Assembly: GCF_036370855.1 (NCBI RefSeq)
Contig: NC_088102.1
Location: 71,991,601 to 72,055,600 of the forward strand
DNA: 64,000 nt
Direction of reading: 5' to 3'
Source of the DNA: Dromaius novaehollandiae
Taxonomy: Eukaryota; Chordata; Aves; Casuariiformes; Dromaiidae
Within the stretch, counting starts at the first letter, position 1. Every line of letters begins with the position of its first letter. The notes beneath the pieces are model-generated. The model ran no database searches. It worked only from the letters and a program-made list of their open reading frames with translations, and was not told where the DNA came from. The translations under genes and the position numbers were made by a program. Positions 25,901 through 35,000 of this stretch are shown here, in pieces.

Positions 25901-26804
25901 AAAAGAAGTCAGGTTAAACAGAAAAGCACTCAGGCACAGAATCAAATGGCAGAACTTATCACATGGCAACTAAGAGAAAGAAGTAAGGCAGAAGGTTCAG
26001 TTTTTTAAGATTATACTTTGGATGCTCTAGGAAAAAAATTCCTTCAAACACATCAAACACTACTATGACTATATCACAACCATTAGTTGCAGACATCAAC
26101 AAGGACTGAGTTCAAACAGCTTCTAGGGAATCCCTTAAAATAAGCAAATGCTTTATTAAGCATTCAGCATAAGCCAAAGAAGCAACGCTTCCTCTTGCCA
26201 GAAAAAACAAGTCTGCCCAAGCTGTCTCTCCATGTCACCTTCTCTGAATTTTGAGAATCTGCTTTTAAGCTACCTGTAGTGACTGCAGTTACATTATTAA
26301 GCCATGGGAGAGATCTGGTAGCAGAGGATTCATGACGAAGGCCCAAACTGTTAGGGATTTAGCCCTTTCCCATCACCTTTCATGTCCCTTGTTCACATTT
26401 ACTGGGTGAATAGGATTAAGTTAGTTAAATTTGAAATATTATCTTTTTGTTACTCTTACAGCCAAAATTTAAATTCAGCTAAAATTTAGAAAGTATCAAA
26501 ATTCAGATCAAACCACAAGCAGGTCTTGGCTCACTCCAGCTGTTGCATCAGCTTGCAAATACTTTGTGTTTCTGTTTTTAAATGGCTTTGAGCATCCCTC
26601 CTTACAACATAAGTGTAAAGCTGCTGCTGATGGTTCCTATTTCCTTAGATATTCTTTACCTTTCCTTTCTTCCCTGCAGGGACCAACTATACAGCTTTGG
26701 TGGTGGGTGTAGTGCTGGGATGCACAGTGATCTGTGTTGTCTTCTTGCTGGTGAAGAAATCCTTTGTGGGGGTTCAATACAGGAATGTTTCTCTACAGCT
26801 ATAA
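7847..26804 (+). CDS. ZP-domain type I membrane glycoprotein, 14 exons, uncharacterised family
   Basis: Assembled by splice sites and phase: 7847-7978, 10395-10576, 13871-14029, 14886-15024, 18385-18580, 19033-19174, 19917-20075, 20194-20231, 21081-21104, 22152-22318, 23154-23539, 24036-24135, 24794-24959, 26680-26804. Every junction keeps frame; the total is 2115 bases, 704 residues plus stop. Residues 1-20 are a signal peptide (hydrophobic core LVFPLWIILLPL). Residues 45-390 form a cysteine-rich ectodomain with the family motifs LGTRSDTG, VPQNCPTTYNL, DGDTVRCRY, ACTLTYDG and EDFPRQ. A ZP domain spans about 391-640; its ZP-N cysteines are C394, C423, C441 and C480. A membrane segment lies at about 669-688, followed by a 16-residue tail. 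Many NxS/T sequons are present. From memory, similar proteins recur in fish and amphibians without an assigned function. ZP modules generally polymerise extracellularly; whether this one does is unknown. It is not ZP1-4, uromodulin or GP2 as I know them. Exon boundaries are manual; exons 2, 4, 8 and 9 are the least certain. Confidence 0.85.
10826..10985 (+). repeat. MIR-like ancient SINE fragment
   Basis: Located in intron 2 of the ZP-domain gene. It reads like the MIR core and LINE-related tail: a GGTTCAAATCCC-like start (GATTCAATTCCTGGTTCTGC), a GTGACTTGACA block, a CTCTGTGCTGCAGTT block and TCTATAAAATGG near the end. These blocks occur in the right order and spacing for MIR. The copy is strongly decayed. 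Boundaries are approximate. Confidence 0.65.
14886..15024 (+). other. ZP-domain gene coding exon 4, with probable GC donor
   Basis: Encodes VPQNCPTTYNLSAWDRDGDT and on to the end LLLNE, a strong family block. The frame stays open past the exon, but homology ends exactly at GAG|GCAAGT (15024/15025). That is a perfect fit to the GC-AG intron donor consensus AG|GCAAGT. The next exon starts in the matching phase at TTCAG|GAAGCATGC, giving NE|EACTLTY. No GT donor in frame fits as well. Confidence 0.75.
15025..18384 (+). other. Intron 4 of the ZP-domain gene
   Basis: A 3.4 kb intron without a recognisable exon. It carries a run of about 16 G at 15886-15901 and AT-rich stretches near 16.6-17.2 kb and 17.6-18.2 kb. 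Open frames on either strand (up to 148 codons at 15921-16367 on minus) show no protein family that I recognise. Confidence 0.5.
15886..15901. repeat. Poly-G homopolymer tract
   Basis: A run of about 16 consecutive G in an intron of the ZP-domain gene. It is length-unstable and error-prone in sequencing, so the count may not be exact. Confidence 0.8.
18900..19005 (+). repeat. CR1-like retrotransposon fragment
   Basis: Lies in the intron between coding exons 5 and 6. The string GATCCATTTAGCATAGTATC followed by CTGCCTCCAACCATGGCCAG resembles the 'GATCCATCTAGCCCAGTATCC ... CTGTCTCCAACAGTGGCCAG' segment I know from sauropsid CR1-type repeats. It is short and decayed, with approximate ends; identification is by memory only. 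Confidence 0.45.
21081..21104 (+). other. Probable 24-base microexon of the ZP-domain gene (exon 9)
   Basis: A pyrimidine-rich acceptor (TTTTTTCCTCTCTTTCAG) precedes 24 bases, followed by the donor GTAAGC. The exon is symmetric (phase 1 to phase 1) and adds eight codons, VAGHPQGK plus the shared first base. It lies directly before the ZP-N start ALLCLQDRM. Fish relatives I recall have a VVGQ-type linker at the same place. Because it is symmetric, skipping would keep frame, so it could be alternative or spurious. Confidence 0.6.
22152..23539 (+). other. ZP-N coding exons 10 and 11 of the ZP-domain gene
   Basis: Exon 10 (22152-22318) starts after TTTTTGCAG and encodes LLCLQDRMQLSVPR, the C-x4-M-x3-V type opening of a ZP-N fold, then NSNSTHVQVEIPLERCGT. 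Exon 11 (23154-23539) continues ENPSFFIFTN..., IPVTCKYRQ, FIKP and the hydrophobic stretch VLISISA into the ZP-C half. The four ZP-N cysteines C394, C423, C441 and C480 are all present. Alternative acceptors nearby put the frame out of phase or lose C394. Confidence 0.8.
26680..26804 (+). other. ZP-domain gene last coding exon: membrane anchor and tail
   Basis: Starts after TTCCCTGCAG. It encodes TNYTALVVGVVLGCTVICVV and on through FLLV, a single transmembrane helix (about residues 669-688), then KKSFVGVQYRNVSLQL and TAA at 26802-26804. The positive KK right after the helix fits a type I orientation. V695-Q-Y697-R-N-V700 fits both the ITIM consensus and a YxxPhi sorting motif. Confidence 0.85.
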
Positions 26805-26869
26805 GGCAACTGCTGCAAAGATCATCCTAGGGATAAAATAGCTGAGAAAGCCCCTTTTCTCTTTGAATT

Positions 26870-26885
26870 CACCCCATAAAAGTTT
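26870..26885 (+). terminator. Possible variant polyadenylation signal (CATAAA) of the ZP-domain gene
   Basis: CATAAA, a known weaker variant of AATAAA, occurs about 70 bases after the stop, followed by T- and TG-rich sequence. The next canonical AATAAA on the plus strand that I noticed is near 28911, about 2.1 kb after the stop. Which one is used cannot be decided here. Confidence 0.25.
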
Positions 26886-27668
26886 CTGCTCTGCACACTG
26901 TGGAAGCGCTCTGATGCTTCTAGAAGACACTTCAGCAGGCTGCCCACATGAACACCAGAGCAAAACTTAGAGTATGTTCCCATTTGTTAAGTCCATTTAT
27001 AATTCATAAGTTGAACTACAACTCTTACTCTCACACAGGTGTGGAAAGCAGACAAGTTGCATACTTCAGAAACCTAAGCTCACTGAATGCACCAGGGGAC
27101 CCTTGCTTACTTCCTGGCCCTCCCCCAGTATTTCAAACCCATTTCCTTCTGCCTGCACCTCTTTCCCATGCCAAGGACTCAGCATGCCCTCCCTCTTTCT
27201 CCTTTTCCCTAAATCAGACTTTCCATTCTTCCAGGCAACAAGGGAACCGAATGCTCCCTTGTCCACATTCAGATAACTCTAGTTATAGTTAGGATCTCTG
27301 CCACACACACCCTTTTCCCCCAACTCCAACCCTTTCCCCAGTATTTTTCTGCTTTGGCTCTGGAGTAAGGCACCCATCTCTACTGGGAGAACAGGCAGAT
27401 AGAAGACATCATTTTTATAGGGGCAGACAACAGTAGCTGCTTTAAACAGTTTGCTCTATAAGCTCTATTCAACCAATGAGAAAGGTGTAATATGTCCCAT
27501 GCTCTTGTCCATCCACTTTCAAGCTTCTGTCCACTGATGCCCAGAAAATTCCTGGAAATCATGGAGCTGACTGTTGTACATAGGTTACTGCAATACTTCC
27601 AGCCAAAGAAATACAATCAGATTGCATATAGTGCTCTATGAGCTCAGCCAGAAAGATGGCACCCCTGG

Positions 27669-27989
27669 TTTGTGTGCGACTCCCAGAAAAATCAGCACCT
27701 TGCAGAGAATGGACGGATTTTGAAGGAAATAAGCCTTGCTCATAACATCCCTAAGACCGAAGTACCAAGCACTCCAGAGTACGATGCTGAATCAAACAGT
27801 GTGGGTTTAAAATCTCCAGAATTTGAAGCTCTCAATTTGTTTGAGCAGCAGTTTCTGACTTTGGGACAAAAGGACCTGTCATGTGATTTAAATGCCAGAA
27901 TCCTCTATAAACAACTGATTACAAAGAAGACAGTGAAACATTATGTATTTGCAAGCATTGCTAAAAGTTTGTTCTCACTGCAAAATTAA
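27669..27989 (+). other. Open frame of about 105 codons, origin unknown
   Basis: Lies 0.9 kb downstream of the ZP-domain gene stop, in its frame-independent flank. The frame begins without an ATG and ends at TAA near 27987. Its composition is protein-like and hydrophilic, with motifs such as TPEYDAESNSVGLKSPEFE and LFEQQFLTLGQKD and a basic C-terminal part (ILYKQLITKKTVKHY). I do not recognise a family. No clear splice sites or polyA tail bound it. It may be a decayed retrocopy piece, an unrecognised exon, or chance. Confidence 0.25.
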
Positions 27990-27999
27990 GAGTTGCTAC

Positions 28000-30900
28000 A
28001 CTCAAGTTGCTTCACGCGAGCTAGGTAAAGGGAGGACTAGCACATCACAGAACACGTGCTAAACAAGTATGTCAAGAGCTGGTGTGATGTAAGGAATTCT
28101 GATACTCTCTCTAGCTGATCTCTCACTAGGTCAAGTCAGCTATACATGATTTTTAACCCGTACTACCAAATGGATCATAAATATAGACCTTTAAATTCAA
28201 ATTAACTTTAAGCTAAAGATTTGAATGAATAATGGTGAATTAGAGGAAACAATAATTATATCTCAAGCTAAGGAACCGGTAAGGATAGGTTTTTCACTCA
28301 AAGGTTGAGAGTTACAAGGTAACAGGAAGCAACATTTCCCATGTAAACTAGTGGCCCAGGAAAAAAAAACAACAACATTTGGCATTATTTGCCACAGCCC
28401 TGTTGTACATTCTTGGGTAAGAAAAGTATTTTAAGTAGGACTGCTGAACGATTTTATCATACTGTATTCTCACAATTAGAGGGAGGAGAATACATACCAT
28501 TTTAAGGCATGGAGCAATTTTAATCAATTGCTAGAAAACTGAAACCCAGGATAAATATCATGTCTTCGATGCATGAGATGTGATACTTTATAGGCTGGCT
28601 TCTCAGTTTGAGAAGGATCAAAGCACAGAACACAAGGTACAAAGGATACAAAATGGGGGACTCAAATTCTTCACATAGGAAGTTTAAAAATATGAGGTTT
28701 ATCCAAAAACCATAACTTTTTCCTGTAACCTCACTTCATGATTTTAGCTGAGGTAGATATATTCTAGGCAAAAAAAATCAAAGTGTTACATTTGTAGAAC
28801 ATGATTAACATGGAACTAAAGCAGGGAAGTATGCTACAATACTCAAAACCAAATATGCTGTTACCTTTTGGAGGCCTGTATTTCAACTCTGCTGCTTTTA
28901 ACTAGCCTCAAAATAAACAGGAGTTATAGATGTAGCCCAGTGTGTAATTTTTTTATGGAGTCAAGAGACTTACTGCTGTGTTGAAAGCTCTCTCATAATC
29001 TAAGAATTGCATGAAATCTGTTACCATGAAAGGTCACCAACTCTCCATAATCATTCTTGATAAAGTTGAATTAACTCTGTATGCACATGGAAAAGAAAAG
29101 TCAAAAAACAGCAAGCAAAAATTATGGATACTAGTGCCTTCACATTTTAATCCAGTGACATAATACTCCCTCCTACCACCCCAGAAAAATGGAATAAGAC
29201 TTTCCTGAATGCATATGGCATGACACAGAACAGCTTCACATATTTTCTACTTTAATTCGATGTTATTTAGAACCATTTTTTCCCCAATCCTTGGCTAAAA
29301 TCACTCATACTGTATGAGAACTTAGAAGAACTATCATCACTAATTGTTCGCAATTTGTCAATGTAAATTCTAAGGCCGACACAATGCTAGTCCACAATTT
29401 ACATGAGAAGGGGTTGTCTTCTTAAAGTCCTTTGCTTGGTTTGTTACTAGAAGCTAGACCACAGCCATACAGCCAGCATCCTTCCCTCCCCACAGTCCCC
29501 CATTAAAATTTGTAGACACATGCACATGCACACATCACCTCTCCAGCCACTTTCTGACAAATCATACAATTCTTCCTCTCTGTTTTGCAATAGCAGCTTC
29601 AACACTGGGTACTGTTTAGATTACTAATAAGATAAAAACGGACACTTGATATGAAAGAATGAAAATACAGCAGCTCCTCTTTATCTGCTCCTATATGGCA
29701 AGAACAAGGAAGCGTTGCAAAAAATCAAAAGGCGGTGTACCTTGTACATCAGTGAACTTCCTTATATCACAAACAAAACAGTTCTAACAGATACTGGCTG
29801 GGACAAAATAAGGGCAAGTAGCAGAATAAGGACTTAGATCAAAGCCTATGGTTGTCTTAGCACTGTAAGTTCATCTGACAGCTTCTTGAGGAGACCTAGA
29901 TAAAACTTCACAGCCAAGGAATGAAATCTGGCCACATGGTAGACACAAATATTGGCTTTTTTCAGATGCGTAATAAATGGCCTAATGATTGTCACAAAAT
30001 CACAAGGAAACACAGTTTGAAAGGTAATGCAGACTTGTAGTCTCTCAGACTCCTACTTCAGAAATGAGACTGCGCTTTGTAGCTGCAGTCAGGAGTTCAT
30101 TCAGGTATGGCAAAGCTCCCTTACCTTAGGAGCCACATAAGTTGCATCCACCTCCAGGGCCTTGGATACTTACTCTATCCCTTCTAAGCCCCCCACAGCC
30201 CACTAGAAATGCAGATGAAACGTATGCAGAGGTTAACAAGTCCCTAAGAAGAGCTGTCAGGAACAAGGATTTAAACTAGTATCTCTGTCAGGCCAAAACT
30301 CTGTAAGCAGGGCTCCAGATATAACAGTAAGAAAAAAAATCCCATAGCAGATTATATTTAAAACTCACACTGAATTCTTGAGAAAAGACAGAAGTAATAA
30401 AATATCAAATCTCTACAGAAAAGACATAAAATTACCCTACCTCATGACTGGTCATAACATCTGATTATCTTATCAAGAAAAAAATTTACACAACCGTAAA
30501 GGTCCTTCTTCCTACAGAGCACTGCTGAAATGTTGCTCTCAATTCCAAAAGTGAAAGAAAACTGTTAATCCATCTACTTTCCTATAGCCTTAATATGTTT
30601 GCACCTGCAACAGAGGAAAATATTCTTGGTCTGATAATCCCTTTCCCTGTTCAAATTCAAGTCACATCTGCTGCTCAAAAAGAAACAGAGAAAATCAATC
30701 AGATTTCATTTTAAATTGATTCCTCAGTTGATCTATTTGATACACATTAACTGCCTACATTTTTACTTTTCACCATAAAATTCCAGCCAGAGACAATGGC
30801 AATGTACTTGTCAGAGACAGATATTTCAAACATATCAAACAGAATAAAAATTGTAACATATGCACCACAAGAGAACAGAACAAATAAGCAATTAGAAGAC

Positions 30901-31000
30901 CATTTAAAATCAGCTGAGCAAACATAATATTGTTTTTTAAACAGAAGTCTATTAATGTGAACAGGCAAAGAAGAAAACATTATGCCAAGAGCATCACTAC
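28000..31000. other. Intergenic region between the two convergent genes
   Basis: AT-rich sequence without a supported gene between the plus-strand ZP-domain gene and minus-strand GATD1. A decayed reverse MIR-like stretch may be present near 30220-30310 (GAGGTTAACAAGTCCCTAAG). The 3' ends of both genes may extend into this stretch. Confidence 0.4.
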
Positions 31001-31030
31001 AGTGAACTGCCTTCAAACACTTGGTTCTGC

Positions 31031-31036
31031 TTTATT
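31031..31036 (-). terminator. GATD1: Candidate GATD1 polyadenylation signal
   Basis: TTTATT on the plus strand reads AATAAA on minus, about 1.0 kb after the GATD1 stop. It is the first canonical hexamer on that strand that I found downstream of the stop. Usage is inferred. Confidence 0.45.
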
Positions 31037-32049
31037 CAGACAGTTTACTATGCATTTTCCATCATATTCCAAGCATATCCAAATGTTCAAGACAGACATG
31101 GAGTCGGACGGTAACTCTGTGACTCACCAAAAGGTGGGTAAGAACAGACCTCAAATTGCATGTCAATGAAGTATTAAGGGTAGATTTTGATATTTGATCC
31201 GCAAACTCCAAATGATTCACAAACAGAGCTTGAAGGTTTTTTAAGGGTGTAGAGAGAGATGCAGTGAAAAAAATGTAGTAACAGAAATTCAAGATGGATT
31301 CATAATCACATCTGAAGTGTTATGTACTTTAAAGTTTTCTTATTCACAACTTTCATGCATTCTGTTTATGCAAAACCTGACATTGCCACTTCATTGTCAT
31401 AGTCATTCCATAGGCCATGCCAGAAATTTAAAGAGATGTTTCTATCCAGTTAATAGACCATAAAATCCTTAGCCTGCTGGCTCTTCATCCATCCTAGCTG
31501 CAAAGAGACCTGCTCTTTCATTTCCTGCTGAATGAAACACATCCAAACATGGCACGACCTGTTAGTCCACAGCCAGGAAAGGACTTTTAACACATTCACC
31601 TAAACAAAAGAAGATTTTTATGGTTATTTACGTTTGTTCTTCTATTTGACAAAATGAAAGACAATCAAAGCACCAGGCCATTACCAAAGAAACGAAACCT
31701 GGTCATTCCCAGAATCCTAACATGTAGCTGACGAAATGGTAACTTGCCAAAGCACAAAGAATTATACAGAAGAGATGCTTCTCTTAACAGAAACTTGTAG
31801 TGAAGCCTGTTCTACATTTTAATTCAACAGCCTTAATAAATAGCTGTGCATTTCCAACCCCCGCTTCTTCTAGACAATCACAAATGCTTTTTACCAAAAG
31901 GCTTAACAGACTGAATAGCCGCATCAAACAAAGATGACGTGTGCTTTAGCAGCTAAACTAGGAAAAACTTTCTTTTGGGGGACAATATTCCTAAAGCTGA
32001 AAAATGCTTAGCGACCGTATCTATTCTAAGTACTTACTCCCCTATAGCC
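31037..32049 (-). other. GATD1: Probable GATD1 3'UTR
   Basis: Sequence between the TGA at 32050-32052 and the candidate AATAAA at 31031. No other gene is visible. The extent is inferred from the signal position only. Confidence 0.4.
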
Positions 32050-35000
32050 TCACCTGCTATTGCAAAGAAGAATAAGGTTTTGGACTGACAGAACAGTGGA
32101 ATTCTCATTCTGTCCTGTCACCAGGTGCCTGTCCAGCACGACATGCACAGCATCCGGCTTGCTGGCTAAACACAGGGGAAAAAGAACAAAAAACAACAAA
32201 TATTGTGTGAGTGGACACTACTTCACAGTTTCAGTATCAGGTCTCTGATGAAACTCTAATACATAAGATAACTACTTAAAACAAACGTATCTGATGGGTG
32301 ACTGACATGCTGATCTAGAACCCCAACAGACAGGGACAATGTCAAGTCCCTAATCCTGAAACAATTTCACTATGAAGTCCTTCTCTAGAAGGACAGCAGG
32401 ACTGGTCCCTTAATTCAGTTGATGCCAAATGGACGAAGTGTGTATTTCAAGAGATTTTCCTAAAAAAACCTCTCCGAACTATATTCCTATAAGTTTAATC
32501 ACCCTGCAATACAGTATAAACTCTCCTTATGTAAGACATCAACATTGTAACCACCCTGCTACAAAGAGCCTGCAGAAAGTTACTTATTTTTTGGCCAGTT
32601 ATAATACCCTGACATGTTAATACCTGCCAGCAATAGTTCAGTACTCCACCTAGTATTTTTAATTCCAGATAGAAACATTATTTTGCCAGTAATGACAAAC
32701 TCACATTTTTCTCCCCCTCTCCCAACTCCTTACCAACCATCTAAATATAGGATCAGGGCCTTCACACATGCTTCTCCTCCTCTTGCTTTATCTGCTCAGT
32801 ACCACTTCAGCCAAAATATATGACATAACAACTACCACTAGGCAAGTGAGTATGACATTAGCTTTTAAACTGTCACCACTGAAACAATTATGCAGAAGGA
32901 GGTGGCAGTAGCTCACTCAAAAAGCACAAAGATGCCATTTAAACACACTGCCATTTAAATACGCTGATAGCACAGGGATGGAAGAGTATAAAACAAAGAA
33001 TATACAGCACTTCGATAAGACAGTGGCATTTCTTTTGTCGTTACAGAAAACATCTGCATGGCCTTAGGAGCCTGGTTCTGTTTCCTGTCTATTCCATGTG
33101 TATGATTTCTATTCTAGCCATTTCAAACAGTATCAGCTTATTGTTTGGCACTAGTCTGTTAAACAAAGGATTAATGACTTAAATACCATGGGCACCTCAT
33201 TACTCTCTTTAAGCACGCAATCTAAAAAATTTTCCTAACAAAATAAGAGACTGAAAGACAATCATAACTGAAAAATAGAGTCATTTACAGTATATTATTT
33301 AATTCTCCCTGTAGCTCTTCAGTATTGCAAGAAAGCAGCATGTACAGGAAAATGATACTTTTCCCTGAGCCTCCAGAAATAATCTAGCATCAAAAAATGA
33401 CATTTCTGTATTTTAATGGATTTAGTTTCTCACACAACATAGAAGTTGAGGTTTTACAGTTTGACAGTCAAACCATTAACATTTGTGACTACTAATAATG
33501 TATATATAGTGCTTGATTAAAAAAAAAAAAAACACAACAAAACCAGATTTATCACAGAAGTATTTTATTCACAGCTATTAGGCAATTAATTGAAGCAACC
33601 ACAACCATTCAGCATACTCCCTCCAAATTTAAATGATAAACCACATTTATCTGAATAAAAAACAATTCCCAAATCTGAAAGTTAACTTCTCTCGGCACAA
33701 CTCACGCTCCCTGCTATGGGGCAAGGGACCAACTGCAGCACACCACCTACATATACACGTGTACTTCCCTGCAGGTATGGAGGCAGTAACATGTCACTGT
33801 GAATCAGCAGATCCATGGTAACTCCTGCACATGTTCTTCCTTCACTGCAGGATACGCTACCTCATGTTTACTACAGGGTAAAAGAGTTCATGGACAACCA
33901 CAGAGTAGTGTATTGCCCTGCTTCTGCACATACGGTATTTCATGGCACTCATTCTTAAAACACTAATCTTTGTTAACCTGCTAGGCTATCTGTTTACACC
34001 CGTGAAATGAGAATGCAAGACAAGAGATATCCTGTCAGAATCCTGTTCACCTGTGTAAAAATGACATTCATCTTCAGCACTCAGCCACAAAGACAACGAG
34101 ACCGTGACATACCGCTAAATGTAGCTCCAGAATCTTTCACAAAATCCTCCACAATAATGGACAAACTGGCAAAATTAGGCTGCCTTATTAGTTCATACAC
34201 AGAGGGCTGAAAAAGAATGAAAGAAAATAAATGTTTTGCTTTTTACAAAAAATACCCAAAACCAAAAAAGACTTCCCTCCACAATTTATTTTTCTATACC
34301 CACCATCATTCTCTCAACTGTATACAGAAAATGAAACAGAAACAAAACATAAAACTAAGTGACCATAGACAGCTTCTACGCATACCTGTAAGGAGTAAAC
34401 TGAAAATTCTTATGTGAGCCAAATAAAGAGACAGAGAAAGAATGATACCAAGTGTATTTTGGAATATCAACTCAAGGAAGCGCTCCTGAATTCGGACCGC
34501 AAAGAATATCTGCATTTTATATTATCAACATTCAAACATTTCCTATTTAATGAGGATGACTAAGCAACATTCCTAATGGATGTCACGTCTATGATTCTCT
34601 TTTCCCTGAACTACAAAGCTTTCCAGGGATTAACACAACATCATGCCTTGCAATTCTATTTATAGTTCCACTTAATTAAATTTCCAAATGACTAGTTTTC
34701 GAGATGTTTTAAAATATGCTTTCTGCACTACAAAGTGTAAGGGAATATAAAGCTACTGGCTGCCATCCGAATTAAATCCAGTGTAATTACCATTATAGAG
34801 AGAGGAAACAACATCTTGTACCCACAGAGCAGACAGAATTATAGCTTAGTTTTGACAAAGAACTTAAAGCACTTCACTGCTTAGCTGTAATAAAACACAC
34901 ACCACAGTGAGTCTGGTGGGGTACACTAAATCTAGATATCAAGAGGCATTCAATTTCTATCTCAAGATCAGTGCCCCAGTAAGGTGTTACTGCAACTGGA

